NCBI GenBank assembly: GCA_022496805.1 | Contig: CM040097.1 | Span: 23,794,072 to 23,858,071, forward strand | From: Pohlia nutans | Taxonomy: Eukaryota; Streptophyta; Bryopsida; Bryales; Mniaceae | Direction of reading: 5' to 3' | Length of the DNA stretch: 64,000 nt | Shown: piece by piece, positions 11,520 through 22,255 of the stretch | Numbering within the stretch: position 1 is the stretch's first letter | How the letters are laid out: each line of letters opens with the position of its first letter | Program-made: the position numbers and the translations under genes | Notes under the pieces: generated by a model | What the model was told of the DNA's origin: nothing | Databases searched by the model: none | Seen by the model: the letters and a program-made list of their open reading frames with translations, nothing else

Positions 11520-13915
11520 CGTTTTAATGGTTCGGGACTCCCATGGCGCTTTGGGACTCCCACTGCGTTTTGGAGTCCCAGGACTCCTACTGCGTTTTGG
11601 AGTCCCAGGACTCCTACTGCGTTCTGGAGTCCCGGAACTCCTATGGCGTTTTGAGACTCCTATGGAACTCTCACTACGTATAGAGTCCTGGGACTTCCAC
11701 TTCGTTTTGGGACACCCATGAAACTCCCACTGCATTTTGGAGTCCCGGGACTCTCATGGCATTTTGGGACTCCCACTGCGTTTTGGAGTCCCGGGACTCC
11801 CATGAGACTCTCATTGCGTATGGAGTCTCGGGACATTCACTTCGTTTTGGGACTCCCATGCGACTCCCACTGCGTTTGGAATCCCGGGACTCCTATGGCA
11901 TTTTAAGACTCCTATGGGACTCCCATTGCGTTTTGGAGTCCCGGGACTTCTATGGCGTTTTGAGACTCCCACGGGACTCTTACTGCGTATGGAGTCCCGG
12001 AACTTCTACTTCGTTTTGGGACTCCCACTACGTTTCGTAGTCCCGGGTCTATCATGGCGTTTTGGGACTCTCATGGGACTCCCACTGCGTTTTGGAGTCC
12101 CGGAATTCTCATAGCGTTTTGGGGCTCTCATGCGACTCCCACTGCGTTTTGAGTCCCGGGACTCCTATGGCGTTTTAAGACTGTTATGGGACTTTTACTT
12201 CGTTTTGGGACACCTATGGGACTCTCACTGCGTTTTGTAGTCCCGGGTCTCTCATGGCGTTTCGGGACTCTCATGAGACTCCCATTGCGTTTTGGAGTCC
12301 CGGGACTCTCATGGCGTTTTGGGACTCCCATGGCGTTTTGGGACTCCCATGCGACTCTTACTACGTTTTGAGTCCCGGGACTCCTATGGCGTTTTAAGAC
12401 TGCCATGGGACTCTCACTGCGTATGGACTCTCGGGACTTCCACTTCGTTTTGGGACACATATGGGACTCCTACTGCGTTTTGGAGTGCCGGGGACTCTCA
12501 TGGCGTTTAGGGACTCCCACTATGTTTTTGAGTCTCGGGATTCGCATAGCGTTTTGAGACTCCGATGGGACTGTCACTGCGTATGGAGTCCCAGGACTTT
12601 CACTTTGTTTCGGGACTCCCATGGGACATCACTGCGTTTTGTAGTCCTAGGTCTCTCATGGCATTCCGGGACTCTCATGGCATTCCGGGACTCTCATGGC
12701 ATTCCGGGACTCTCATGGGACTCCCATTGCGTTTTGGAGTCCCGGGACTCGAATGACGTTTTGGGATTTCCATGGGACTCTCACTACCGGTGGGACTCCC
12801 ATGACGTTTTGGGAGTCCCATGGGATTTCCACTCCCTGTGGGAGTCCCATGGCGTTTTGAGAGTCCCATGGGACTCACACTCCCGTTGGGACAACCAGTG
12901 GGATTCCCATGGCGTTTTGGGAGTCCCATGGGACTATAACTCCCGGTGGGACTCCTATGACGTTTTGCAGGTCCCATGGGACTCCAATTCCTGTTGGGAC
13001 ACCCGGTAGGACTCCCATGGCGTTTTGCAAGTCCTATGGGACTTCCACTCCCGTTCGAACAATCGGTGGGACTCTCATGGTGTTTTGAGACTCCCATGGG
13101 ATTCCTATTCCCGTTGGGACTTCCGGTGGGAATCCCATGGTGTTTTGGGAGTCCCATGGGACTTTTACTTCCGTTGGGACTCCCCGTGGGACTCCTTGGC
13201 GTTTTGGGAGTTCCATGGGACTCTCACTGCGTAAGGAGTCTCGGGACTTCCACTTCGTTTTGGGACACCCATGAGACTCCCATTGCGTTTTGGAGTCCCG
13301 GGGACTGTCATGGCGTTTAAGGACTCCCACTACGTTTTGCAGTCTCGGGACTCCCATGGCGTTTTGAGACTCCCATGGGACTCTCACTGCGTGTAGAGTC
13401 CCAGGATTTTCACTTCGTTTCGGGACTCTCATAGGACATCACTGCGTTTTGTAGTCCCGGGTCTCTCATGGCGTTTCGGGACTCTCATGTGACTCCCATT
13501 GCGTTTTGGAGTCCCGGGACTCGAATGACGTTTTGGGATTTCCATGGGACTCTCACTCCCGGTGGGACTCCCATGGCGTTTTGGGAGTACTAGGGGACTC
13601 CCACTCCCGGTGGGATTCTCGTAGCGTTTTAGGAGTATCATGGGACTGCCACTCCCGGTGGGACTCACATGGCGTTTTGGGAGTCCCATGGGACTCCCAT
13701 TCTTGGTGGGACTCCCATTCCCGGTGGGACTCCCATTCCCGGTGGGACTCCCATGGCGTTTTGGGTGTTTCTCGGGACTTCCACTACCAGTGGGACTCCC
13801 ATGGCGTTTTGGGAGTCCCATGGGACTCTCACTCTCAGTGGGACTCCCATGACATTTTGAGAGTCCCATGGGACTCTCACTGCGTATGGAGTCTCGGAAC
13901 TTCCATTTCGTTTGA
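11520..13915. repeat. 2.4-kb GGGACTC-based degenerate short-repeat array
   Basis: The array is built from a small set of blocks: GGGACTCCCATGG, CGTTTTGG, GAGTCCCGGGACTC (a 14-bp perfect palindrome) and ACTGCG/ACTTCG. In the first half the unit is about 40-80 bp, in the second half blocks such as TCCCGGTGGGACTCCCATGGCGTTTTGGGAG dominate. Stop codons are scarce in every frame, so overlapping reading frames with low-complexity products (GLPLRFGVPGL-type forward, SPGTPKRHGSP-type reverse) appear on both strands. These are by-products of the repeat, not genes. The palindromic core recurs in the 172-bp satellite at 20.3 kb. Confidence 0.85.
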
Positions 13916-14187
13916 TTTTTTGGATGCTTGATTTGAATAGTTTTTTTTTCATGAACACTTTTAGACCAAAATCTTCAAGATTTTCGGTGAAACACTACAA
14001 CACAAAATGAGGTATAATTTTTTTCAGAAATTATTTCCTTTTCGATCGGGTCACACATACATGAAGTTAACTTCCCATAAAAAATTCAGTAAAAAAATCA
14101 CACCACAAAAAGTGCATGACGGATGAGAAAATACGGATGAAATCTGTACATCAGGCCAAAAACGCCTGCTTGGGTAGTTAGGGTTAA
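13916..14187. repeat. Half copy of MITE family A
   Basis: The sequence matches positions about 520-792 of family A in the same orientation, ending GTAGTTAGGGTTAA. It abuts the GGGACTC array directly, so the array either replaced or was inserted into the left half of the element. Confidence 0.75.
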
Positions 14188-14426
14188 TACCCGTCCGTCA
14201 CATACACCAATATCCGGTAGCATTGATACCCTAAACCTGCTGTGGTCTTCGTCCTTTGCATGTCGTCGTTCGCGGTGCTTTTTGGGGTTTGCTTGGTCTT
14301 CCTCGTCGCCATCTTTCTGCGTGCTGAGCTTCTTCGCCGGAACCCTCGATGTCGATTGCTCTTCTTCCTGTAATCCAGTATCCTTTTATTTGATTTCCCC
14401 GGACATGTTAGGTTTCTTCCTCTGTC

Positions 14427-14575
14427 ATGTCCGAATGGGGCAGCGAGCCCGGCAGCGGAGGCGCTGCCTCGGCGCAGAACGAGGCCGTTGATCGACGGGA
14501 GCGGCTTCGGCGCCTGGAGTTGGAGACCATCGACCTTGCCAAGGATCCTTGTTCTATGCGAAACCATCTCGGAAG
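14427..14575 (+). pseudogene. SF3A2 (SF3a66) exon 1 fragment
   Basis: SF3A2 is a U2 snRNP splicing factor. The 49 complete codons begin MSEWGSEPGSGGAASAQNEA and continue with VDRRERLRRLELETIDLAKD, closely matching the conserved N-terminus of plant SF3A2. They end in HLG plus a phase-2 split codon before a GTATGC donor at 14576, the place where the family continues with the C2H2 zinc finger (YECKLC). That next exon is not found downstream. The strongly conserved PYFMRNHLG is PCSMRNHLG here, a sign of relaxed selection. A CT-rich leader precedes the ATG. I read it as a duplicated gene fragment. It could still serve as a first exon of another transcript, but it does not join in frame to the following SEC16-like exons by any junction I tried. 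Confidence 0.75.
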
Positions 14576-15818
14576 GTATGCTTCCTTCTCTTTTTCCAGT
14601 CCGAATGCTCGCTTCCGAAGGACGGTCAGTCGAGGGCAACTGATAAATTAGGGTTCGGGTTTTTGGTCGGTGTCTTGAACCTTGGGTGTTGCTTCTGTTT
14701 ATTCGGAACATGCTCGGGCGTGGATTGTTGGTGGAGTGTATTTTGATTAGGGTTTGGGGTTTTCTGCATGAAATAGAATTTTCTTTCGGAAGTTCATCCC
14801 GTAAAGATGACTTTTAAGCCAGAGTGAGCAACTTCTGAAGGCTGAATTTGGTGTTACGGATCGGTCATTTTGAACATTGGACTGCCAAACCTTCGGACAG
14901 CAGGTCTGGTTAGGTTGTTAACCCCTGAAGGACCTGAACTTCCGAATTGGTCTTTTTGTAGCACTTTTGAGTCGGTGGCATGGGGGTTTTGGTTTTGCTC
15001 TTGTTCTGTTACCCTAAAACGCATGCAGCGTTCTTCGCTGATTCTAGCGATCCACAATTTGGCCTCGTGTGAGTTACAATTTTCACAATGTGATCGATTA
15101 AAACAGGTCATCCTAAATCCATAGTTTCTTGGTTCTTTGGGGGTTATGTTTCTGGCAATCCACATAGCATTTCATTTGCACGATTGAAACCACAATCGTA
15201 ATGCCTGCGTGCGTGAACCTTCTGAATGTGAGGTTTAGGTCGTCATTGAATGAGGATCTGCGTTTCGGAGATTGTTGTAGGGTGCATGTCATGAATAGTG
15301 GTTCGGTGTTCCGTGGGATGGGTTGCTATGTTCATTGCAGTGATTCTTCATGCTTTCGCGTGGTCAGTTTAGATGGTGACGTGTCTAGTTCCATGTCTCC
15401 TCGTGCTGCAGTGGATTTGGTGAAACGAATTTCAGTTTCATCCAAGTGCAAGTGGGTTGATTTTGTGTGCAGCTGTGAATGTGAGTTGTGCTGTTTAGGT
15501 TGTTATTGCAGACGGGGTATGTATGTGTTCACCTTTTCAGTCAGATTGCACTAGTGAGCTCCTACTTTGGTTTTGGAAGTGTTATTGTCTTGTTTTGTTG
15601 TCTTGAGTAGCCCCCTAACAGTGCCGAGTGGAAGTGCCCTCTCACCTTGTGTATTTATTGACATCTTTTTTCAGTTGATCGAGGAAGAATGACAGACGCT
15701 CACACCGGGACGAACGCAGAATGGTCGAGTGTCGTCGACTTCCTTACAATCTCAGCCATCGCTATTGTCCAGTGAGGTACAACTACACACAGCAGGCTAA
15801 CCCTAAAAACCTCCTCAG
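14576..15818. other. Unassigned sequence between SF3A2 and SEC16 fragments
   Basis: No second SF3A2 exon and no clear SEC16 N-terminal exon. A frame of 117 codons at 15201-15554 has no recognisable features. Near 15661-15776 a stretch preceded by a good acceptor (TTTTTTCAG at 15674) could be a degraded exon, but every frame is short or blocked. Confidence 0.4.
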
Positions 15819-18399
15819 TTCAATCAGTACCAGCAAAATACCAACCGCAGTGCTCCTCCTCCCAAGAACGTTCACGGTTTAAGGACTTATTCAGGACGAC
15901 CACCTCATTCTCTCGCAGCCTTTGGATTTGGGGGAAAATTCATTTTCATGAAGCATAGGGATCCTGTGACCCTCCACACAAGTAACGGTGATCAGGTGTG
16001 TAGTTGCCATGGATGGTGATCAGCTTCTCCCTACCCACAGCTGGCATTGTGGTTACCGTTAGACAAATTCAGGATCAATCTGCTATAGCCTTCTAGTAGG
16101 TTCTGTTCCGTTAGGTGAGGATAATCAGAGAAAGTGACAAATTTCTGATGGCCGTCTTCTTGAATTAACCAGGGGACGATTTTAGGGTTTTGTCATGAGG
16201 GAGGGCGTTTAGGGCGGTGATGGGACCACAGTGCATTGTAGATCACCCCACTAAGAGAACCGAGTATCTCACCGAATGTTCTGAGAAGGATTTAATCTGT
16301 GTTTAAGATCTTAGTCCCTGATGAACGTGATATTAAGTAATTGAGATCCGAAAGTGGCATTTTGCTCTTTCAAACTAATGCCTTCGCTTGGAATTTTTGT
16401 TGCTCGGACAGGCCTTCGCGAGTGGGGAGGCATGGATGCCAGGTCCCATAAAAGTGTCAAACCTGAAGAGTCACCTCCCGCAGGAATCAACCTTTGCAGG
16501 TCCCCTCAATGGCGGTGGAGCCAGCGCTAAAGAATTGATCAAGTGGATTGATGAACGGGCATCCACTCTACCAACCTCTTTGCGACTTCTGTTGGGAGTG
16601 CTGAAGGTGGCCTGTCAACACTATGGGAAGTTACGCTCAGCTAATGTGAACTCTGGGAACTCCGCAGTGGTGGGTTGCAATGCCCTAAGCTATCCGCCTA
16701 TGATGTTTGACTGGAACTTTTTTTTTTTTTTTTTTTTTTTTTTTGTATTTTGATATAGGATCTGCAGTAACCTCGTCGATAGGAATTTGGGATGTTGATG
16801 AGAACTTGTTTTTGATTACACTGTGATATATTCAAATCTGGACCTGCACATTGAGCACAATGCTGCTTTAATGATTCTCTCAAAGTGATAGACCTTAAAG
16901 GAGTTAATGAAGCTTGATCTTATATGTTCTATAGGTATGCAGGAATGGGTGGTCCAGAAGCAGCACTAGCGAAGCTGTTGGCAGGTGCTGTAGGTCAGCA
17001 AAACCGATATACAGGATTGACTCTTCAGAATCTCACATTGCGTGGAGTGCCCTCGGAGCAGCTATTGCAGGTGTCATCTCCTCTAGTTGATTCATGTTAT
17101 ATCTACATGTTGTTCATGATTGACCACGTTTTTTTTATGGACACTGTATTCAGGAATTCAGATGTGTAGCTCTTGGTGTTAATGACTCAGTATTTTGGTA
17201 CTTGTGGGTCTTGCACTGAGTTGTTCTAAGCACAAGGATGTTTTGCTGTTGTTTTTGGAAGGCCACTGCACTGGAGGTGAAAAAGCTCCTGGTATGTGGA
17301 AAGCGGAAAGATGCTCTGAAGTGTGCCCAAGAAGGGGAGCTGTGGAGCATTGTGCTTGTTGTCGCCCGACAACTAGGTGAAAAGGTAGATATTCTGGTCT
17401 GACAAATTTACATTGTGGTTTCTTCCAGTTCGCATGAAGGAAAATCTATAGTCCTAGTTCTTGATATTGGTTAAGGTGTGGACTTGGTGCAAGGTTTTGT
17501 GGCATCGTTGACATGATAAATGTGGTATGCTGATGCATTTGCTTGTTATGCAGTACTTTTGTGACACTGTGACAGAGATGGCTCGTCGACAGTTTGTATC
17601 CGGGTCTCCTCTACGCACGCTTAGTCTACTTCTTGCCGGGCAGCCTGCAGAGGTGTTTGCAACGCCTAGCTTGCAATCTGGAAGTTTGCCGGAAGGTGTA
17701 CGAGCTGCCAGCGACCAGAGTCAGGTCTCTGCTCTTTCTCATGTTTCAACAATTCATGTATATTTATAGGTTGTACAGGCTCTTCTTATAAGTTGTACAT
17801 TTACAGGTTGAACAAGATTTCGCTTATTTGAAGCTCTTTTGATTAAGAGGGTTTCTGTCCCATTTCTTGTGAAATAATTTCTTGAACGGTTGAAGAAATA
17901 GTTTACTTCTTTGTATCATATTTATGGATTTCGTGACAACATGATTTCTAAGAGTGTTCCTCTTCAAGATACGGAGTAGTAAGTACCACCCTGTGATGCT
18001 TTGAGATTTGGCTGGAACTGGATGATGATTCGTGGTTTATGGCATTGTAGGACGGACATGAAGCCATGCTAGACGACTGGCAAGAGAATCTTGCTATCAT
18101 GGCAGCCAATCGCATGCAAGGGGATGAGCGTGTCATGTTGTATCTAGGCGATCGACTCTGGAGTGTTCGTGGCGAGGTAGGCGTATCCTCAGGGTCATGC
18201 ATTCCATTGTCAGTTTGAGGAAGGGTAACCTGATTATAACATTCGTCTTGGTTTGCCCTTGCAGGTAGCCGCTGCACACTTGTGTTACTTAGTTGCAGAT
18301 GCAAATTTGGAGACCTACTCTGAAAATGCAAGGCTGTGTCTGATTCGTGCTGACCATTGCAAATTCCCACGAACATTTGTTACCCCAGAGGCTATTCAG
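15819..18399 (+). pseudogene. Truncated SEC16/MAG5-like gene, central domain only
   Basis: SEC16 is the COPII scaffold at ER exit sites. Seven exons fit one open frame: 15819-15995, 16412-16673, 16943-17070, 17262-17384, 17554-17724, 18051-18176 and 18265-18399. They encode GRPPHSLAAFGFGGKFIFMK (the conserved central motif), KELIKWIDER, LKVACQHYGKLRS, the AQEGELW/GSPLRTLSLLLAGQPAEVF region, LDDWQENLAIM and LCYLVADANLETYSENARLC/FPRT..PEAIQ, all hallmarks of the Sec16 ancestral coatomer element. The N-terminal region is missing, and the expected next exon (RTE-YEYSK) is not found before 20 kb. Past 18399 the frame continues only to a stop at 18435, or there is a GC donor (CAG|GCGAGC). The exon 2/3 boundary is my best phase fit. 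No nonsense codon occurs, so it is a recent partial duplicate or a shortened expressed gene. Confidence 0.75.
16719..16744. repeat. Poly-T tract
   Basis: A run of about 26 T just downstream of SEC16-like exon 2, inside the intron. Confidence 0.9.
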
Positions 18400-18858
18400 G
18401 CGAGCATCCTCATTTTTGAAAATTGGTTAGTGTAGTCTGCATGCTTCGTTATCTATTCATGGTCTGGGTATTGGTTATGACGAAGTTATGACGAAGGTGG
18501 TATAATACGAAAGAACCCTGAACCGCATGTCTGGTATCAATAAAACAGTCTTTGGATTGCAATGCTTGCAAATTCGCAGAGTGATTTACTGGCAGGCGAG
18601 GACAAAGAATTTGATGAGCGAAAGAGGGAAACGGAAAAAGAGTTTATTACATGCTTTTCACGGAGAAGGGTATGATGTAGCATATTTCAAGGATAATTAG
18701 TGGTCTGATTGCTTTCCTGAACCTCGTATATACAACTCCGTGACCCCATTTTTGCCTCCGGGTGCTTATTCCAGAGGTTCCCCTATTGTATCTCCGAATT
18801 TTGTTGTCGAGGACTTAACACGTGAACTTGTCTATCGGTGTCTAAACCCTGCCGGAAT

Positions 18859-19680
18859 TTTTCTGATTAGGATCGCTCTGACCCGAGGGGAGCAATATCT
18901 GCCGCCGTTTAGGGTTTAGGGTGTCAGTGAGGGTTGACTCCCGGGCGAGTGACGTAGTCAGGCTTTCGGCTCGGGAAAAAGAAAAAGCTTCGGTGCCTTC
19001 TTGGTGGCCGGATTTCAACGTTAGGGTTTCTGCTGAACTCGGTACCCAATTATATGAATTTTTTCGAGCAGGGGGTGTGTTTTCCATTTTGCATGTGTCA
19101 ACTGCTTGAATGTGCTGGTCATCCTTTTGTTCGGGGTTTAGGGTCATATACCTCTTCAGTAGATGTCGCTTATCTTGCTTTCAATCGATCTCAAATTCTT
19201 TCGATTATCTTCGGCTCTCCTTGTTGGGTGGTCTTATCGCTCTAGGGCGGAGAGGCGAGCAAGGTTCCAGTTTTAGGGGTTGTTTAGTGGAATTGTCTTT
19301 GGGTGTTTTTTCCCTGCCGTTACTTTTTTCTGATTAGGATCGCACTGACCCGAGGGAGTGATATCTGCCGCCCTTTCCGTTCATTCTTGTTTCAATTTTA
19401 GGGTAGTCTGATTGTCTGATAACTGCAGGCACCCGTGACAATCTCTGTTTGGAATCTTCAGAGCTTTGAAATTGCTCACCTCGAATTCGGGAGGGCGGCA
19501 GTTAGGGTTCAGTCCTAGGCGAGTGATGTAGTCCGGCTGTCGGCTCGGAAGAAAGCAAAAGCTTTGGTGCCTTCTTGGTGGCTGGATTTCAATGTTAGGG
19601 TTTCTGCTGAACTCGGCACACAATTAAATGAATTCCTTTCGAGCAGGGGTTGTGTTTTCCGTTTTGCATGTGTCACCTCT
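18859..19680. repeat. Tandem duplication of about 0.45 kb
   Basis: Two blocks recur in order. Block 1: TTCTGATTAGGATCGCTCTGACCCGAGG...TATCTGCCGCC at 18859-18910 and 19326-19373. Block 2: GGCGAGTGACGTAGTC...GTGCCTTCTTGGTGGC...TTAGGGTTTCTGCTGAACTCGG...GTGTGTTTTCC at 18942-19090 and 19513-19660. Identity is high but not complete. It contains no recognised gene. It lies just after the truncated SEC16-like gene. Confidence 0.7.
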
Positions 19681-19833
19681 TTCTTGTGGTGGAAAGAGTG
19701 TCACGTAATCCACAATTTGTGCAACCTAATGTCTGACAATCCTAGTAATTACACTACCTGAATCTGCTTATTTTCAACAAACATTTATGCTTCTTGTGAT
19801 AGGCTCGCTGATGAAAGTCGTTTGGTAATACAG

Positions 19834-20016
19834 GCATCGTCTGCTGATACTAAAAACGAAGGCTTTATGTACATGGAAACTCGCGAAGGGAATAGCACTC
19901 AAAATTATCATTCATCTCTATCTGAAATGATTGCTATGAGTGCACGACCAGATTCTGAGTCTGAATCTGGACCACTTCCCGAATCTGGACTTCAAAGTGA
20001 TGCACATAGGCCTTAG
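19834..20016 (+). other. Possible coding fragment, unknown
   Basis: After an AG at 19833 a 60-codon frame runs ASSADTKNEGFMYMETREGN and on to a Ser/Glu/Pro-rich tail (SESESGPLPESG) and stop. It could be a C-terminal exon, perhaps of the SEC16-like fragment, but low complexity prevents assignment. Confidence 0.25.
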
Positions 20017-20019
20017 GGT

Positions 20020-20310
20020 CACGTAGAGGACTGCTCTACAAGTTCAGGGCTACACCGTCACACCTCTCTCAACGCAGTGACACCGTCACACCTCTCTCGT
20101 CCTTCAAGAATGACTTCTCGTCCTTCACCGTGACATCTCGGAATCTACTACACGTGTGAAAGTACACAGTCGCGCCTTCGTTCTCTCAAAATAGTTCCAC
20201 CGGTGTAACCCCACCTCCAGCACTACAGGAGTAGTAGGGGGAACACCGTCACTCCTTTCCACCAATTGAAGTAGATACAGCGGTGTAAGTTCTCCTTCAC
20301 GAATCCACGT
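20020..20310. other. Short CACACCTCTCTC-type repeats
   Basis: The motif ACCGTCACACCTCTCTC occurs repeatedly at 20056-20100 with variants up to 20290. Nothing coding is seen. Confidence 0.4.
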
Positions 20311-21747
20311 GGAGGGTGTTCCTTATGTTGTTAGGCACCCAACTGTGCAAAAAAATTTCAAAACGAAGTCCCGGGACTCATCGCTGCATTTTCCCCTAAT
20401 TCCAAATCCTAGTCAAAAAGCATAGAGTAAACAACTTCCCAATAATTTATGCAAAATTATTTTTCAAAAATAAAACAAAAATAGGAGGGTGTTCGTTATG
20501 TTGTTAGGCACCCAACTGTACAAAAAAATTTCAAAATGGAGTTCCGGGACTCATCGCTGCATTTTCCACTAATGCAAATCCTAGTCAAAAAGCATAGAGT
20601 AAGCAATTTCCTAATAACTTATGCAAAATTATTTTTCAAAAAAGAATAAAAAATTGGAGGGTGTTCCTTATGTTGTTAGGCACCCAACTGTCAAGAAAAT
20701 TTCAAAATGGAGTCCCGGGACTCATCGTTGCATTTTCCACTAATTGCAAATCCTAGTCAAAAAGCATAGAGTAAGCAACTTCCCAATAACTTACGCAAAA
20801 ATATTTTCCATAAATTAAACAAAAATTGGAAGGTGTTCCTTATGTTGTTAGGCACCCAACTGTCAAGAAAATTTCAAAATGGAGTCCCGGGACTCATCGC
20901 TGCATTTTCCACTATGTGCAAATCCTAGTCAAACAACATAGAGTAAGCAACTTCCGAATATCTTATTCAAAATTATTTTTCAGAAAAAAACTAAAAAATT
21001 GGAGGGCGTTCCTTATGTTGTTAGGCATCCAACTGTTCAAAAAAATTTCAAAATGGATTCCCGGGACTTATCGCTGCATTTTCCACTAATTGCAAATCCT
21101 AGTCAAACAGCATAGAGTAAGCAACTTCCGAATATCTTATTCAAAATTATTTTTCAGAAAAAAACTAAAAAATTGGAGGGTGTTCCTTATGTTGTTAGGC
21201 ACCCAACTGTTCAAAAAAATTTCAAAATGGATTCCCGGGACTCATCGCTGCATTTTCCACTAATTGCAAATCCTAGTCAAAATGCATAGAGTAAGCAACT
21301 TCCGAATATCTTATGCAAAATTATTTTTCATAAATAAAACAAAAATAGGAGGGTGTTCGTTATGTTGTTAGGCACCCAACTGTACAAAAAAGTTTCAAAA
21401 TGGAGTCCTGGGACTCATCGCTGCATTTTCCACTAATTGCAAATCCTAGTCAAAAAGCATCGAGTAAGCAACTTTCGAATATCTTATGCAAAATTATTTT
21501 TCAGTAAAAAATAAAAAAATGGAGGGTGTTCCTTATGTTGTTAGGCACCCAACTGTGCAAAAAAATTTCAAAATGGAGTCCCGGGACTCATCGCTGCATT
21601 TTCCACTAATTGCAAATCCTAGTCAAAAAGCATAGAGTAAGCAACTTCCCAATAACTTATGCAAAATTATTTTTCAAGAAAAGTATAAAATCGGAGGGTG
21701 TTCCTTATGTTGTTAAGCACCCAACTGTGCATAAAAATTTCAAAATG
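20311..21747. repeat. 172-174-bp tandem satellite, nine copies
   Basis: Units begin GGAGGGTGTTCCTTATGTTG at 20311, 20484, 20656, 20828, 21001, 21175, 21348, 21521 and 21693, a spacing of 172-174 bp throughout. The last copy is partial. Each unit carries TTAGGCACCCAACTGT, GGAGTCCCGGGACTCATCGC and GCAAATCCTAGTCAAAAAGC. Divergence between copies is low. The length is close to that of centromeric-type monomers, but only nine copies are present. The GAGTCCCGGGACTC palindrome is shared with the 11.5-13.9 kb array. Confidence 0.95.
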
Positions 21748-21759
21748 GAGATGAAGATG

Positions 21760-22138
21760 ACTTCTAGGAAATTGGTCCTGAAATTCAAGAAGAGCCCGAC
21801 GTTTAAGAGAAGCCCGACGTTCAAGAGGTAGTAGATTTAGACTCTTACACGATTAGTATTTGTATGTGTCCTATTCTAGACTCCGTCACCCGCTCCGTCA
21901 CTGATAGATTTCCTTCAGATCGCGTTGTCATTGCCTTATCCACAGTGAAGCATCCTTGGCTTGTTGAGTCACCTACAGTAGAATCGTTCCCGCCTCCAAA
22001 TGCAGCAGAGTATGCGGTATGTGAGGCGAGGAGGTGATATGCCTCTCGACATTACCAGCGGATTCGTGAGGCTCGAGAGCTTGCTCGTGCCAGGGCGAGA
22101 GTCACCCCTAGACGGTCTTCTGGCTTTAGTTTACTTTG
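21760..22138 (+). pseudogene. Degraded coding fragment, unknown
   Basis: One frame reads EEPDV/EKPDVQEVVDLDSYT, then ALSTVKHPWLVESPTVESFP and REARELARARARVTPRRSSG, ending FSLL-stop at about 22138, with two internal stops. The basic, Arg-rich C-terminus and acidic N-terminal repeat look like an open reading frame of a mobile element. It lies immediately upstream of the methyltransferase-like remnant and may belong to the same element. Confidence 0.35.
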
Positions 22139-22255
22139 ATTTTGGTGGACGTTGATATCCACGGGCATTGATGCACTTGTGTTCAAACCAATTGGTTCAT
22201 AAGTCATTAGTTTGAGTTATTATTGTTTGTATTATACTGAATTCTATGTTTGTAG

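Noticed and set aside
11517..13958. Many overlapping open frames of 60-180 codons on both strands
   Set aside because: They come from a stop-poor short repeat, have the same low-complexity products in several frames and no start or splice context.
15201..15554. 117-codon frame between gene fragments
   Set aside because: Cys-rich by chance, no domain, no splice support.
14427..18399. SF3A2 exon spliced to the SEC16-like exons as a fusion gene
   Set aside because: The donor is phase 2, while the first reliable SEC16 exon starts in phase 0. The only intermediate exon candidate (15675) meets an immediate stop in that phase.
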